Origin: JANOMH01 sp031422295
GTDB lineage: Bacteria; Pseudomonadota; Alphaproteobacteria; Rhodobacterales; Rhodobacteraceae
DNA length: 64,000 nucleotides
Assembly: GCA_031422295.1 (NCBI GenBank)
Contig: JANOQM010000030.1
Coordinates: 133,184-197,183, forward strand
Direction: 5' to 3'
Below, in pieces: positions 8,324-15,577 of this stretch. The position numbers and the translations under genes were made by a program. The stretch's first letter is position 1. Every line of letters starts with the position of its first letter. The notes under the pieces are model-generated. The model saw only the letters and a list, made by a program, of their open reading frames with translations. It had not been told where the DNA came from and did no database searches.

Positions 8324-9264
8324 CAAAAGTCAGGACGCACGCCATCACAGATTGCTGCATCCCCAGCTAGTCCGCATTGGGTCAGCACAAAAATCCCAAA
8401 CTCTTCTTCGTTTTCAACGCCGTCGATATAGTTTTCCAGATGGACGCCACCCGCAATGCCACTGGCATTCAACCCGCCAAACGTGCCGCCATAGGTGCCA
8501 ATGTCATCTTGCGCAAGGTTCTCTACATCCCCCAGAAACCGCCCGGTTGAATCAAAGATCGAAACAATCAACACCACATCTTCCAGCACCTGGGTCGCAT
8601 CCAGGTTCGTCCGGTTATAAATCAACCCGTTCACCGCATTACCGGCAAAGTCGGCATTGATAAATACCTGACCCGTCACCCGTGAGGCTTGAACCGGTAT
8701 CGCCCCCGGGGGGGTGCCGGGTGGAATTGGCAGACCGATATTCGCCGATGTCGCAGCCTGATTGCTCAGCCCCACATAATTGCCGGCATAGCTGACCAAA
8801 GTGCTGCCCGGCCCGGACGGGGCCTCGGAATACGTCCCGATCTGGCGGAATGTCGTGCCACCAAAGAACCGGTTGAACTGACCGCCATCCATCGCCAGAA
8901 CCCCCTCAACACTGCTGTCAGCCGACCGTGCGCCCATGCCGATGAAAATCCGGTCAAGCGGGTCTTCCTGCACGCTGAAGGCAATGTATCCCGGCACATC
9001 CAATGCCGCATTGCGGGTATAGACCGCCGCCACCGGCCCGCCCACATCCAGCGTGATCTGCACCGTCAGCGTCCCCGCCGCCGCACTATAACTGCCGCCG
9101 TCCAGATCGCCCGCAATACTCGCCGCAATCGCTGCCTGCTCTTCGACTTCTTCTTCGGTCAGGGGCGGATCAACCGGCGGCGGCGTACCAAAATCCAGCG
9201 GCTGCGTCCCGTCACACCCGATCAGCAACGCCAGCGCAGCGGCAGCGGTCAATAAGCGTATCAT
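8323..9264 (-). CDS. Putative surface lipoprotein, Slam client with TbpB-like C-terminal barrel
   Basis: A 313-residue lipoprotein: after M-I-R-L-L-T-A-A-A-A-L-A-L comes the lipobox L-I-G-C, with the acylated Cys at about residue 17. A Pro/Glu-rich linker (P-P-P-V-D-P-P, E-E-E-V-E-E-Q) then tethers the folded part. The C-terminal half is rich in Gly and beta strands (G-T-Y-G-G-T-F-G-G, G-G-V-H-L-E-N-Y, E-F-G-I-F-V-L-T), like the barrel domains of TbpB-type Slam substrates. Two Cys close to the C terminus could form a disulfide. The ligand is unknown. It is the first gene of the two-gene operon; its 5' region is shared with divergent thyX. Confidence 0.82.
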   Translation of the reverse strand: MIRLLTAAAALALLIGCDGTQPLDFGTPPPVDPPLTEEEVEEQAAIAASIAGDLDGGSYSAAAGTLTVQITLDVGGPVAAVYTRNAALDVPGYIAFSVQEDPLDRIFIGMGARSADSSVEGVLAMDGGQFNRFFGGTTFRQIGTYSEAPSGPGSTLVSYAGNYVGLSNQAATSANIGLPIPPGTPPGAIPVQASRVTGQVFINADFAGNAVNGLIYNRTNLDATQVLEDVVLIVSIFDSTGRFLGDVENLAQDDIGTYGGTFGGLNASGIAGGVHLENYIDGVENEEEFGIFVLTQCGLAGDAAICDGVRPDF

Positions 9265-9457
9265 GTATGCGGCCTCATCATTTTCTGCTTTTGCCGTCAC
9301 CCTCTGGCCAGAACCGGGTTCTGTCAACGCATGATGAAACCGCCCCGGTTGCAAAGTTCGGCGTTGTTTCCGGAATGCCACGCGCATATCGGCGTTTGTG
9401 CCCCCGGCCCCACCAGATATAGTGTGCGGCGACTCGGCTGACACACAGGAGCCTCCC

Positions 9458-10366
9458 ATGCCCATCACCCCCGACCAACAGGCCGACATCGACGCCCTGC
9501 GCGTCACACAAAAGCCCACCTTGCGTGCCGTGTCCGAGGGGATGGAGGCGCATCTGTACACCGCCTACCCGGTGCTCGACCACGGCTTCGTGCGGGTCAT
9601 CGATTATATGGGCGATGATGCGGCGATCTGTCAGGCCGCCCGCGTGTCCTATGGGCGCGGCACCAAATCGGTGACCAATGACGAGGGGCTGATCCGCTAT
9701 CTGATGCGCCACTGGCATTCGACCCCGTTCGAGATGTGCGAGGTCAAGCTGCATGTGAAACTCCCGGTCTTTGTCGCCCGCCAATGGATCCGGCACCGCA
9801 CCGCCAATGTGAATGAATATTCGGGACGGTATTCGATTTTGGACCGGGAGTTTTATATTCCCGCGCCGGAACATCTGGCTGCGCAATCAGTAGTGAATAA
9901 TCAGGGCCGGGGAGAGGTTTTGGGGGCTGACGAGTCGGCGCGGGTATTGGAAATCTTAAAGTCCGACGCCGCGCGCTGTTATGACAATTACGAGGGCATG
10001 ATTTCGCAAGAGGGGCAACAGGGGTTGGCCCGCGAACTGGCCCGGATGAACCTGCCCGCCAATATCTATACCCAATGGTATTGGAAGGTCGATCTGCACA
10101 ACCTGTTCCATTTCCTGCGGTTGCGGGCGGACGCGCATGCGCAATATGAGATCCGGGTGTATGCCGAGGCGATTTGTGCCGTGGTGGCCGATTGGGTGCC
10201 GCTGGCCTATGCCGCCTTTGCGGATTACCGGATGGGAGGGGTTCAGTTGTCAGCCTCCGCCGTTGACTGCGTGCGGCGGATGATCAAGGGTGAAGCGGTG
10301 ACGCAGGAAACCTCTGGCATGAGCAAGGGGGAATGGCGGGAGTTTGAGGGGGTGGTGGGGGGATGA
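9458..10366 (+). CDS. thyX: FAD-dependent thymidylate synthase ThyX
   Basis: A 302-residue flavoenzyme that methylates dUMP to dTMP using methylene-tetrahydrofolate and NAD(P)H. The ThyX signature R-H-R-x7-S is present as R-H-R-T-A-N-V-N-E-Y-S, followed by G-R-Y-S. The downstream L-F-H-F-L-R-L-R-x-D-x-x-A-Q-Y-E-I-R segment is also characteristic. The start at 9458 is fixed by an AGGAG ribosome site at 9447-9451 (6 nt before the ATG). ThyX yields tetrahydrofolate rather than dihydrofolate, which fits with the fhs/folD one-carbon genes at the far end of the window, although they are not linked to it. Confidence 0.95.
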   Translation: MPITPDQQADIDALRVTQKPTLRAVSEGMEAHLYTAYPVLDHGFVRVIDYMGDDAAICQAARVSYGRGTKSVTNDEGLIRYLMRHWHSTPFEMCEVKLHVKLPVFVARQWIRHRTANVNEYSGRYSILDREFYIPAPEHLAAQSVVNNQGRGEVLGADESARVLEILKSDAARCYDNYEGMISQEGQQGLARELARMNLPANIYTQWYWKVDLHNLFHFLRLRADAHAQYEIRVYAEAICAVVADWVPLAYAAFADYRMGGVQLSASAVDCVRRMIKGEAVTQETSGMSKGEWREFEGVVGG

Positions 10367-10368
10367 AC

Positions 10369-10424
10369 TTGACACTTGACCCGAACCCTTCCACAGTAGA
10401 ACGCATGCAGAACATCGCGAACAT
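10369..10424 (+). promoter_or_regulatory. Possible promoter and direct repeats before the Panacea pair
   Basis: TTGACA at 10369-10374 is a good -35 element, starting 2 bp after the thyX stop; any -10 about 17 nt later is poor. Two direct GAACAT repeats (10410-10415 and 10419-10424) sit just before the start codon and could be an autoregulator site, as is common in toxin-antitoxin operons. This is inference from position. Confidence 0.3.
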
Positions 10425-10427
10425 TAC

Positions 10428-10931
10428 ATGAACGGCTATGATGTCAGAACCATAGCGAACATCGTGCTTCAGCGATCCCTTCAGTGCGAACGAAAAGTGA
10501 CCAATCTGCACCTAAACAAGTGCTTGTTTTTTATGCATGTTGACTGTCTCCGCGACAGAAACACCCCCTTGGTTTCGGCCAAAATCGAGGCTTGGGAATA
10601 CGGACCTGTTTTCAGGGAGATATACAATCAGTTCAAACGATGCGGGAAGAATCCAATCGAGGACTTTGCGAAGCGTGTGAGCTATGAAACTGGAGAGCTT
10701 GAAGTCGCACGTGATGACTTACCGCCGTCGGTCGAGGACTATGTATCAGGGTTGGCAGATTTTTATATATCTGTTCCTGCGGGTGTGCTAGTTGATGTAT
10801 CCCACGCCAAGGGAGGGGCTTGGGATCAGGTTTGGTCTAACAGCGAACTGATAAACGCTGGAATGGAAATAACGGAAGAAATCATTCGTCGGTATGAGAT
10901 ACCGCATGGCAGAAGGATTACGTTACAATGA
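10428..10931 (+). CDS. Panacea-domain (SocA-like, DUF4065) protein, candidate antitoxin
   Basis: A 167-residue protein with the Panacea/DUF4065 fold: an N-terminal helix pair with T-N-L-H-L-N-K-C-L-F-F-M-H, then A-K-I-E-A-W-E-Y-G-P-V-F-R-E-I-Y, the family core; the C-terminal half carries H-A-x-G-G-A-W, also typical. Panacea proteins act as antitoxins for many unrelated toxins or, like SocA, as proteolysis adaptors. Its stop overlaps the start of the next gene by 4 bp (ATGA), the usual form of a toxin-antitoxin pair. Base composition is clearly more A/T-rich than the core genes around it, suggesting transfer. Confidence 0.85.
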   Translation: MNGYDVRTIANIVLQRSLQCERKVTNLHLNKCLFFMHVDCLRDRNTPLVSAKIEAWEYGPVFREIYNQFKRCGKNPIEDFAKRVSYETGELEVARDDLPPSVEDYVSGLADFYISVPAGVLVDVSHAKGGAWDQVWSNSELINAGMEITEEIIRRYEIPHGRRITLQ

Positions 10932-11629
10932 ATGGCCTCCTAAAGCTTGATCGCCCTCCTGCCGCTGAGCACTGGTCTCGGATGCAGCACCCTGATGTTC
11001 AACGAACAGCAAAGAAGTTGTATGCTTTCATGCGTGGAAGTGTAGCATGGAATTATGGACCTAGTAGGCAAGTGGCTAAATACTATATTGAAGATGGGAT
11101 TGACCGTAAAGTTGCTATTGGAATTGTTTCAAAAAAGGGCAGCCCTCTGGGTAGAGAATACAATATTGATGCGACAAATTGTTTCTTTGATTTGGTTGAA
11201 GCTCATCCCATCGATGGCTTACGATCATTTGATGACCTGCTGGAGTGGTTCCCAATTGCTCCCAAAGCTGCAATTCCAATTCGTCCGCTTTCAGTAACAA
11301 GAGAGGGCGGATCATTCGTCCCAAATCTTCTCAATCTTTGGAGTGAGATAGCTTTCGACGACTATCAAGCGTCCCTTTATATGACTATCCTAGAAAAGTC
11401 GATATTCCGGTTAACTGACTTTGAGAACTCGCCCGGAAGGATAATTTTCCTTCCAAAACAAGAACTTTCACCGGGAGTATGGCGTCGGTCACCTGTTGTT
11501 TGGAAGCGCGGTGATTTTGACCTCTTGTCCGACAACGACTTGAATGATCAAATTAGGGTCTTTGCAGAAGGTAAGGAGATCGCAAGAGTTCTTTATCAAG
11601 ACTATTTGGATCGCAAAGGTGGACACTGA
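10928..11629 (+). CDS. Unknown protein paired with the Panacea gene, candidate toxin
   Basis: A 233-residue soluble protein that I do not recognise. It shows no signal peptide or membrane helix and no nuclease or ADP-ribosyltransferase motif that I can identify. Visible segments are H-P-D-V-Q-R-T-A-K-K-L-Y-A-F-M near the N terminus, L-L-E-W-F-P-I in the middle, and W-K-R-G-D-F-D-L-L-S-D-N-D-L late in the chain. It starts inside the stop of the Panacea gene (ATGA), so it is translationally coupled. It has the same A/T-rich codon use. The RAYT reading frame overlaps its 3' end on the other strand. A toxin role is inferred from pairing only. Confidence 0.7.
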   Translation: MNGLLKLDRPPAAEHWSRMQHPDVQRTAKKLYAFMRGSVAWNYGPSRQVAKYYIEDGIDRKVAIGIVSKKGSPLGREYNIDATNCFFDLVEAHPIDGLRSFDDLLEWFPIAPKAAIPIRPLSVTREGGSFVPNLLNLWSEIAFDDYQASLYMTILEKSIFRLTDFENSPGRIIFLPKQELSPGVWRRSPVVWKRGDFDLLSDNDLNDQIRVFAEGKEIARVLYQDYLDRKGGH

Positions 11630-12259
11630 ATAGCAACCCGTAGGGCGGGGTTCACCCCGCCATCCGCCCGACCATCCCACATCGGCGGGGTGAACCCCGC
11701 CCACCAAAACCGCACCACCCCCATCCCGGTGAAACGACGAATACGGCCAATCCCCTGGGCTCTCCACCAACCCATGCTTCACCGGATTGATCCAACAATA
11801 CCGCACATGCGCCCGGAAATCGGCCTCGTCCCGGATATGATGTTCCCAAAACCGCTTTTGCCAGATCGGCGCCTCGCCCCGTAGGTCGGGGTTCACCCCG
11901 ACTCGGGCTTCATAAGGCCCGCCGTGCCGCACCCGTCCGGCGTTGGCACCATAGTCATTGCGGGGCGGCTGAGTCGGGGTGAACCCCGACCTACGCACAT
12001 CTCGTGTGAACTGCGCCTTGATCGCTCCCATTCTTGTGGAAAAATCACTGTCCCCCTCGGGCAGTGTCCAGACACAATGCATGTGATCAGGCAACACGAC
12101 CCAAGCCTCAATCCGGAACGGTCTTTTGTTGCGGGTGATCCGGACGGCCTGCCGCAAGACATCGACATGGCGCACCAGTATGTTTGATCCACGGTCAACC
12201 AAAGCGACGGTGAAAAACACAGTCGCACCGGGTTGCTTGGGGCGGATGTAGCGGGACAT
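11489..12259 (-). CDS. REP-associated tyrosine transposase (RAYT, IS200-like Y1 family)
   Basis: A Y1-type single-strand DNA transposase. The HUH metal motif is present in V-V-L-P-D-H-M-H-C-V-W, and the catalytic Tyr in H-V-R-Y-C-W-I-N-P-V-K-H-G-L-V. Further family motifs are W-Q-K-R-F-W-E-H-x-I-R-D-E-A-D and W-P-Y-S-S-F-H-R. The ATG at 12259 begins M-S-R-Y-I-R-P, the family N terminus. Two regions are unusual: about 38 codons between the HUH and W-Q-K-R-F-W-E-H blocks consist of a palindrome pair read in frame, and the chain beyond W-P-Y-S-S-F-H-R runs through a second palindrome pair and then about 50 residues antisense to the upstream gene. The native C terminus is therefore probably altered. 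Confidence 0.88.
   Translation of the reverse strand: MSRYIRPKQPGATVFFTVALVDRGSNILVRHVDVLRQAVRITRNKRPFRIEAWVVLPDHMHCVWTLPEGDSDFSTRMGAIKAQFTRDVRRSGFTPTQPPRNDYGANAGRVRHGGPYEARVGVNPDLRGEAPIWQKRFWEHHIRDEADFRAHVRYCWINPVKHGLVESPGDWPYSSFHRDGGGAVLVGGVHPADVGWSGGWRGEPRPTGCYSVSTFAIQIVLIKNSCDLLTFCKDPNLIIQVVVGQEVKITALPNNR
11640..11701. repeat. Inverted palindrome pair at the 3' end of the RAYT gene
   Basis: GTAGGGCGGGGTTCACCCCG with CC (11640-11661) faces GGCGGGGTGAACCCCGCC (11684-11701) across 22 nt. The layout matches a REPIN, here with a CGGGG/CCCCG core. It begins 10 bp after the stop of the candidate toxin gene and is read in frame as the RAYT C-terminal extension. Confidence 0.85.
11881..11994. repeat. 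Inverted palindrome pair inside the RAYT coding region
   Basis: GTAGGTCGGGGTTCACCCCG with AC (11881-11902) and its reverse complement (11973-11994) are separated by 70 nt. The whole 114-bp unit is a multiple of three and keeps the RAYT frame open, being translated as an extra segment before W-Q-K-R-F-W-E-H. Confidence 0.85.
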
Positions 12260-12332
12260 GCATGGTTTGTGCCCGATCCTGGTTAATAAATCGTCTCGAC
12301 CACCCGCTCCATCACCCGGTCTGACCCAAGAC

Positions 12333-12351
12333 GCGTGGGTTCCACCCACGC
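12333..12351. repeat. REP-like palindrome upstream of the RAYT gene
   Basis: GCGTGGGT TCC ACCCACGC is a perfect 8-bp stem with a 3-nt loop, followed by TAC, and lies 73 bp upstream of the RAYT start. With the pair at 11640-11701 it means that the transposase gene is bracketed by REP-like palindromes, as RAYT genes usually are. Confidence 0.75.
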
Positions 12352-12417
12352 TACTGTTGACAAAACACCCACCCCACTATACACCCCAAACCATACTTCA
12401 TCCCCCAAAGGCTCCCC

Positions 12418-12666
12418 ATGACCCGCCTCCTCACCACCCATATTGCCACGATGACCGAAATGCGCGAGCCGCATAAGGTGCTTGAACGGGCCAATGGGCA
12501 ACCCGTCGCAATCCTGAAAAACTCCGCCGTCATTGCCTATATGGTCCCCATCGACGCCGTGAGCCAGCACACCACCCGCGTGGCGACGCTGGAGGAGGTG
12601 ATGGCGCATCTGACCGAAAGCCGCGCCCGTAACCAGCCGGTCCTTGATTACCTCAAAGACAAATGA
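12418..12666 (+). CDS. phd: Phd/YefM-type antitoxin
   Basis: An 82-residue antitoxin. The N-terminal half (to about residue 50) has the Phd/YefM DNA-binding pattern, with the strand G-Q-P-V-A-I-L-K-N-S-A-V-I-A-Y-M-V-P, seen in StbD/Phd proteins. The Arg/Glu-rich C-terminal tail is the part expected to wrap the toxin. It overlaps the doc start by 4 bp. Phd proteins bind their own operator and autoregulate with the toxin; I did not identify that operator with confidence. A REP-like palindrome lies 66 bp upstream. Confidence 0.85.
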   Translation: MTRLLTTHIATMTEMREPHKVLERANGQPVAILKNSAVIAYMVPIDAVSQHTTRVATLEEVMAHLTESRARNQPVLDYLKDK

Positions 12667-13043
12667 ACTGGGTCCTGTTGGGGCCGGATTTGGTTGTGGC
12701 GATCCATGATGAAGTGCTGAACCCCGGCGAATTGACGGGTTGGGCGCGGGACAAGTCGCTCGCCGCGGCCTTGGCCCGGGTCGATAACCGCATCGCCTAT
12801 GGGATGATCATTGATGTCTTTGACCTCGCCGCCGCTTATGCGATTGCGGTCTCGCGTGGTCATTGTTTCAATGACGAAAACAAACGCACGGCCTTCCGAG
12901 TCATGAACGCCGTCCTCGCGCTCAATGGCGTCCAGTTCACTTGGGACACGATCGACGTTGGCCAGACGATCATCCGTGCCGCACAGGGGCTGGTCGAGGA
13001 ACCCGATCTGGCCGATTGGCTCCGCTCCAAATCCCCCGATTGA
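12663..13043 (+). CDS. doc: Doc-type toxin (Fic/DOC family kinase)
   Basis: A 126-residue Doc toxin. The Fic-like motif H-C-F-N-D-E-N-K-R-T-A-F matches Doc's H-x-F-x-[ND]-x-N-K-R. Unlike the AMP-transferring Fic enzymes, this short Doc form phosphorylates EF-Tu and stops translation. The N-terminal V-x-x-I-H-D-E and A-A-A-Y-A-x-A-x-S-R-G-H segments are also family-typical. Length and gene order (antitoxin first, ATGA overlap) are classic. Codon use is close to that of the host, so this module looks older in the genome than the Panacea pair. Confidence 0.92.
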   Translation: MNWVLLGPDLVVAIHDEVLNPGELTGWARDKSLAAALARVDNRIAYGMIIDVFDLAAAYAIAVSRGHCFNDENKRTAFRVMNAVLALNGVQFTWDTIDVGQTIIRAAQGLVEEPDLADWLRSKSPD

Positions 13044-13089
13044 CCGACTGGCACCCCACACTACCTCCTGTCCCAAAGGAGCGCCGCCC

Positions 13090-13491
13090 ATGACCCCCCT
13101 CATCCTCATCGCCACCACCGCCATCATCTTTATTATTGGCGAGGCGATCATGCTGCCCAATGTCATGCGGCCGCTGTTTGTCAAAATCATCGGCGGCCAG
13201 ATGCTCGACAGCCTGCGCCTCGGCCCGGCGGCGCTGTTTTATATCGTCCATATCGGCGGGCTGACATGGTTCGCGACCCTGCCAGCGCTGCGCGACGGCA
13301 ATCCGACCACCGCCCTGATCAACGGCGCGCTCCTCGGCCTCGTCGCTTACGGCTGTTACGAATTCACCAGCTGGACCATCATGAAGCAATGGTCGGTGCA
13401 ACTGGTCGTGGCGGACATCACCTGGGGGGCGGCGATATCGGGCGTTTCGGCCTGGGGTGCGGTCACGGCAGCGCGGGTTCTGGCGGCCTGA
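13090..13491 (+). CDS. DUF2177 family inner-membrane protein
   Basis: A 133-residue protein with four predicted membrane helices: residues about 4-24, 44-62, 74-95 and 108-131. The segment G-L-V-A-Y-G-C-Y-E-F-T-S-W-T-I-M-K-Q-W is the DUF2177 hallmark, usually written as G-Y-x-x-Y-D-x-T-N. Function is unknown; members are often next to lipid or redox genes. The ATG at 13090 follows an AAAGGAG ribosome site (13075-13081) by 8 nt. It lies 46 bp after doc. Confidence 0.82.
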   Translation: MTPLILIATTAIIFIIGEAIMLPNVMRPLFVKIIGGQMLDSLRLGPAALFYIVHIGGLTWFATLPALRDGNPTTALINGALLGLVAYGCYEFTSWTIMKQWSVQLVVADITWGAAISGVSAWGAVTAARVLAA

Positions 13492-13640
13492 CGCAACCTC
13501 AGATCGGACCGGACCGGGACAATGTTAACGATGGGGTCCGACGGCCCCACGGCAGCTGCAGCTTGTCGGCCAGAACCTGACAGACGCCCCTTGGTGCGGC
13601 TCGGATTCACCGCCCGGTTACCCCTCCGTCCGGCACAACG

Positions 13641-13847
13641 TTAACCCTTGCGCAGGTTCCCGGCCATCTGCCGCCCATCGCGCCCTTCGATCAGGTCAAA
13701 TTCAATCGGCATGTCATCGGCCAGCCCGGTCAACCCCGATTGTTCCACCGCCGAGACATGCACAAAGATGTCTTTTTCACCCGTGTCGGGCGCAATGAAC
13801 CCATAGCCTTTGGCCGTATTGAACCACTTTACCTTGCCCTTGGGCAT
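13641..13847 (-). CDS. CspA-family cold-shock protein
   Basis: A 68-residue single cold-shock domain that binds single-stranded nucleic acid. RNP1 is K-G-Y-G-F-I-A and RNP2 is D-I-F-V-H-V-S-A-V, preceded by K-G-K-V-K-W-F-N. The ATG at 13847 has an AGGAGA site 7 nt upstream. The 149 bp before its stop codon (13492-13640), shared with the convergent DUF2177 gene, contain a GGGG/CCCC hairpin near 13535-13550 and two GTTAAC sites, but no clear terminator. Confidence 0.95.
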   Translation of the reverse strand: MPKGKVKWFNTAKGYGFIAPDTGEKDIFVHVSAVEQSGLTGLADDMPIEFDLIEGRDGRQMAGNLRKG

Positions 13848-13976
13848 GATCGCCTCTCCTTGAATTGGCCTTGCAAAACACATGGGTGTCCGGCTTAAAA
13901 AGGCAAATGACACGCGCAAAAATTGCGGGCAAAAAGGCAGGAGTGGACAGAAATTTTGCTTAAAAAGGTGGCAAAC

Positions 13977-14306
13977 ATGCGGTTTTTCGGGCTGAAATCA
14001 TGCGATACCTGCCGCAAGGCGCTGACCCAGTTACGCGCCGCCGGACACGCCCCGCAGGTCATCGATATCCGGGCCGATGGGATAGATCCGGTTGATCTGG
14101 ACCTGATCCTGCTGGCCTTTGGCCCAGCCGCAATCAACCGCGCCTCAACCACATGGCGGGGCCTCTCGCTGACCGAACAGCAGGCCGATCCTGCGCAATT
14201 GCTGCGTCTTCATCCAACCCTGCTGAAACGGCCTGTCATCGACCGGGCCGGGCACTGGACCCACGGGTGGACTGCCGCCATGCAGGCAAATATCCTAACC
14301 TTTTGA
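13977..14306 (+). CDS. ArsC/Spx-family reductase
   Basis: A 109-residue thioredoxin-fold protein of the ArsC superfamily. The N-terminal motif is K-S-C-D-T-C-R-K-A, a C-x-x-C that is not the C-x-N of true arsenate reductases, so it belongs to the YffB/Spx-like group, for which arsenate reduction is unproven. L-L-K-R-P-V-I-D-R is the usual second landmark. It starts 130 bp divergently from the cold-shock gene and its stop overlaps convergent doxX by 12 bp. Confidence 0.85.
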   Translation: MRFFGLKSCDTCRKALTQLRAAGHAPQVIDIRADGIDPVDLDLILLAFGPAAINRASTTWRGLSLTEQQADPAQLLRLHPTLLKRPVIDRAGHWTHGWTAAMQANILTF

Positions 14307-14837
14307 ACCGCTTGAAAAAACCCGGTCCACCGCCAGTGGTCCGGGCCCCCTGAATACCAGCACCAGCAACAGCACAACCCACAGCGCCCTCTGGTCCAGG
14401 ATCAGGGCCGAAGACGTTTTGTCGAACCAACGGCCAATTGTCGCGGGATCGGCCATATGGCCGGTGATATCGACCAAAGATTGGACAATGACAAAGCCGA
14501 TCATCCCCAGCGCCGCCAACCGGGTGAACAGACCCAGCACGATCAGCAGCGGCAGGATAAACTCGGCACAGGTCCCGGCCACGACCACTGCCCAATGCAG
14601 CAGGCTCAGCTGGCCGGTGTCATAGCCCGCAGCCTCCATCGCAGCGGGAAAAACCTGCACATAGGCCCCCGATGACGGATACAGGAACCCCAGAAAACCA
14701 TCTCCCAGTTTGGTCAGGGCCGAGGACCAGAAATACACCAGCAGCACTGCCCCGAACACCAGTCGGGCGATGCTGGGCAGCAGAATATTTCCCGCAGACT
14801 CAAGGCGGTCGCGTAGGCGCATGGCAAGACTAAACAT
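14295..14837 (-). CDS. DoxX family membrane protein of the bufferin operon
   Basis: A 180-residue inner-membrane protein with four hydrophobic helices (about residues 20-40, 70-95, 100-125 and 145-165) and the DoxX pattern A-R-L-V-F-G-x-V-L-L-V-Y-F-x-S-S-x-L-x-K. DoxX proteins accompany the DUF692/DUF2063 pair in many proteobacteria, where they are thought to take part in electron transfer for modification or export; this is not shown by sequence. It begins 11 bp after the bufC stop and is the last gene of the four-gene unit. Confidence 0.86.
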   Translation of the reverse strand: MFSLAMRLRDRLESAGNILLPSIARLVFGAVLLVYFWSSALTKLGDGFLGFLYPSSGAYVQVFPAAMEAAGYDTGQLSLLHWAVVVAGTCAEFILPLLIVLGLFTRLAALGMIGFVIVQSLVDITGHMADPATIGRWFDKTSSALILDQRALWVVLLLVLVFRGPGPLAVDRVFSSGSKG

Positions 14838-14848
14838 GAGGGTGACTT

Positions 14849-15577
14849 TCAGTTAAGGCCGCAGATAGCGCCCTGTTCCAGCAAAAGGGTGAGGAGGGCC
14901 GTGCTGTCCAGATGGGTCTGGTCCTGCGCCATAGCGACGCCCAGAGGGACCCCTTGCATCAGGCTTCCGACCGCCCGCGCAGCCTGCGGTCCAAGGGTGT
15001 GCAGGACCGGATCAAAACCGGGCCGGGTGATCAAAACCGCCTCGGCCGTGCCGGTTGGTTTGGGTGCGTCGGGGGTGGTATTGGCCTGCCAGATCGCGTT
15101 GATCGGCCAATCTGACAGGATCAACCGGACTGCCGGGGCAAAGGTCAGGGTGGCGGCCGTCAGCGCGTCGGGCGACAGGGTTGCAAGGGTCGCAGGGTTG
15201 ACTGGCGCGGCATCGGCGGCATGATAGGCGGCGCGAATGGCCAGTTCCAGCCGGGCGATATCGGGCAGATAGGGCAGGTGCTGGACCGGGCCAAAACGGG
15301 TCAGAAACCCCGGCATGGCCGCCCCGTAAAACATCATCAGCGGCGTCTCAGGTGGATGCGCCCGCAAGAATACGCCCGCCATGGCCCGAAAAAACGCAGG
15401 CCCAACTATCTGACGCAGCACCGGAAAACTGATTTCCAGCGCGTCCGAAAGGCCCACTGCGACATTGTTGCGGTAGACGTCAAAGCGTTTGGTGGCAGGG
15501 CCACCACCCGGGTTGATCACCCCATCGGGTGCGGCCAGTACAGGGTCCAGCAGAGCCGCCCGGAATGCGCCGTTCAT
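14849..15577 (-). CDS. bufC: DUF2063 (BufC/HvfC) partner protein of the MNIO enzyme
   Basis: A 242-residue protein. The N-terminal region (about residues 1-95) is the DUF2063 domain, with F-D-V-Y-R-N-N-V-A-V-G-L-S-D-A-L-E-I-S-F-P-V and P-P-E-T-P-L-M-M-F-Y-G; the C-terminal region is a mixed alpha/beta domain. Family members bind the MNIO enzyme and deliver or position the peptide substrate. It overlaps bufB by 4 bp (ATGA), so the two are made together, as expected for a complex. It has no signal peptide, placing it in the cytoplasm. Confidence 0.88.
   Translation of the reverse strand: MNGAFRAALLDPVLAAPDGVINPGGGPATKRFDVYRNNVAVGLSDALEISFPVLRQIVGPAFFRAMAGVFLRAHPPETPLMMFYGAAMPGFLTRFGPVQHLPYLPDIARLELAIRAAYHAADAAPVNPATLATLSPDALTAATLTFAPAVRLILSDWPINAIWQANTTPDAPKPTGTAEAVLITRPGFDPVLHTLGPQAARAVGSLMQGVPLGVAMAQDQTHLDSTALLTLLLEQGAICGLN

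Noticed and set aside
13977..14306. True arsenate reductase ArsC
   Set aside because: It has C-x-x-C rather than the C-x-N active site, and no arsenic-resistance genes are nearby.
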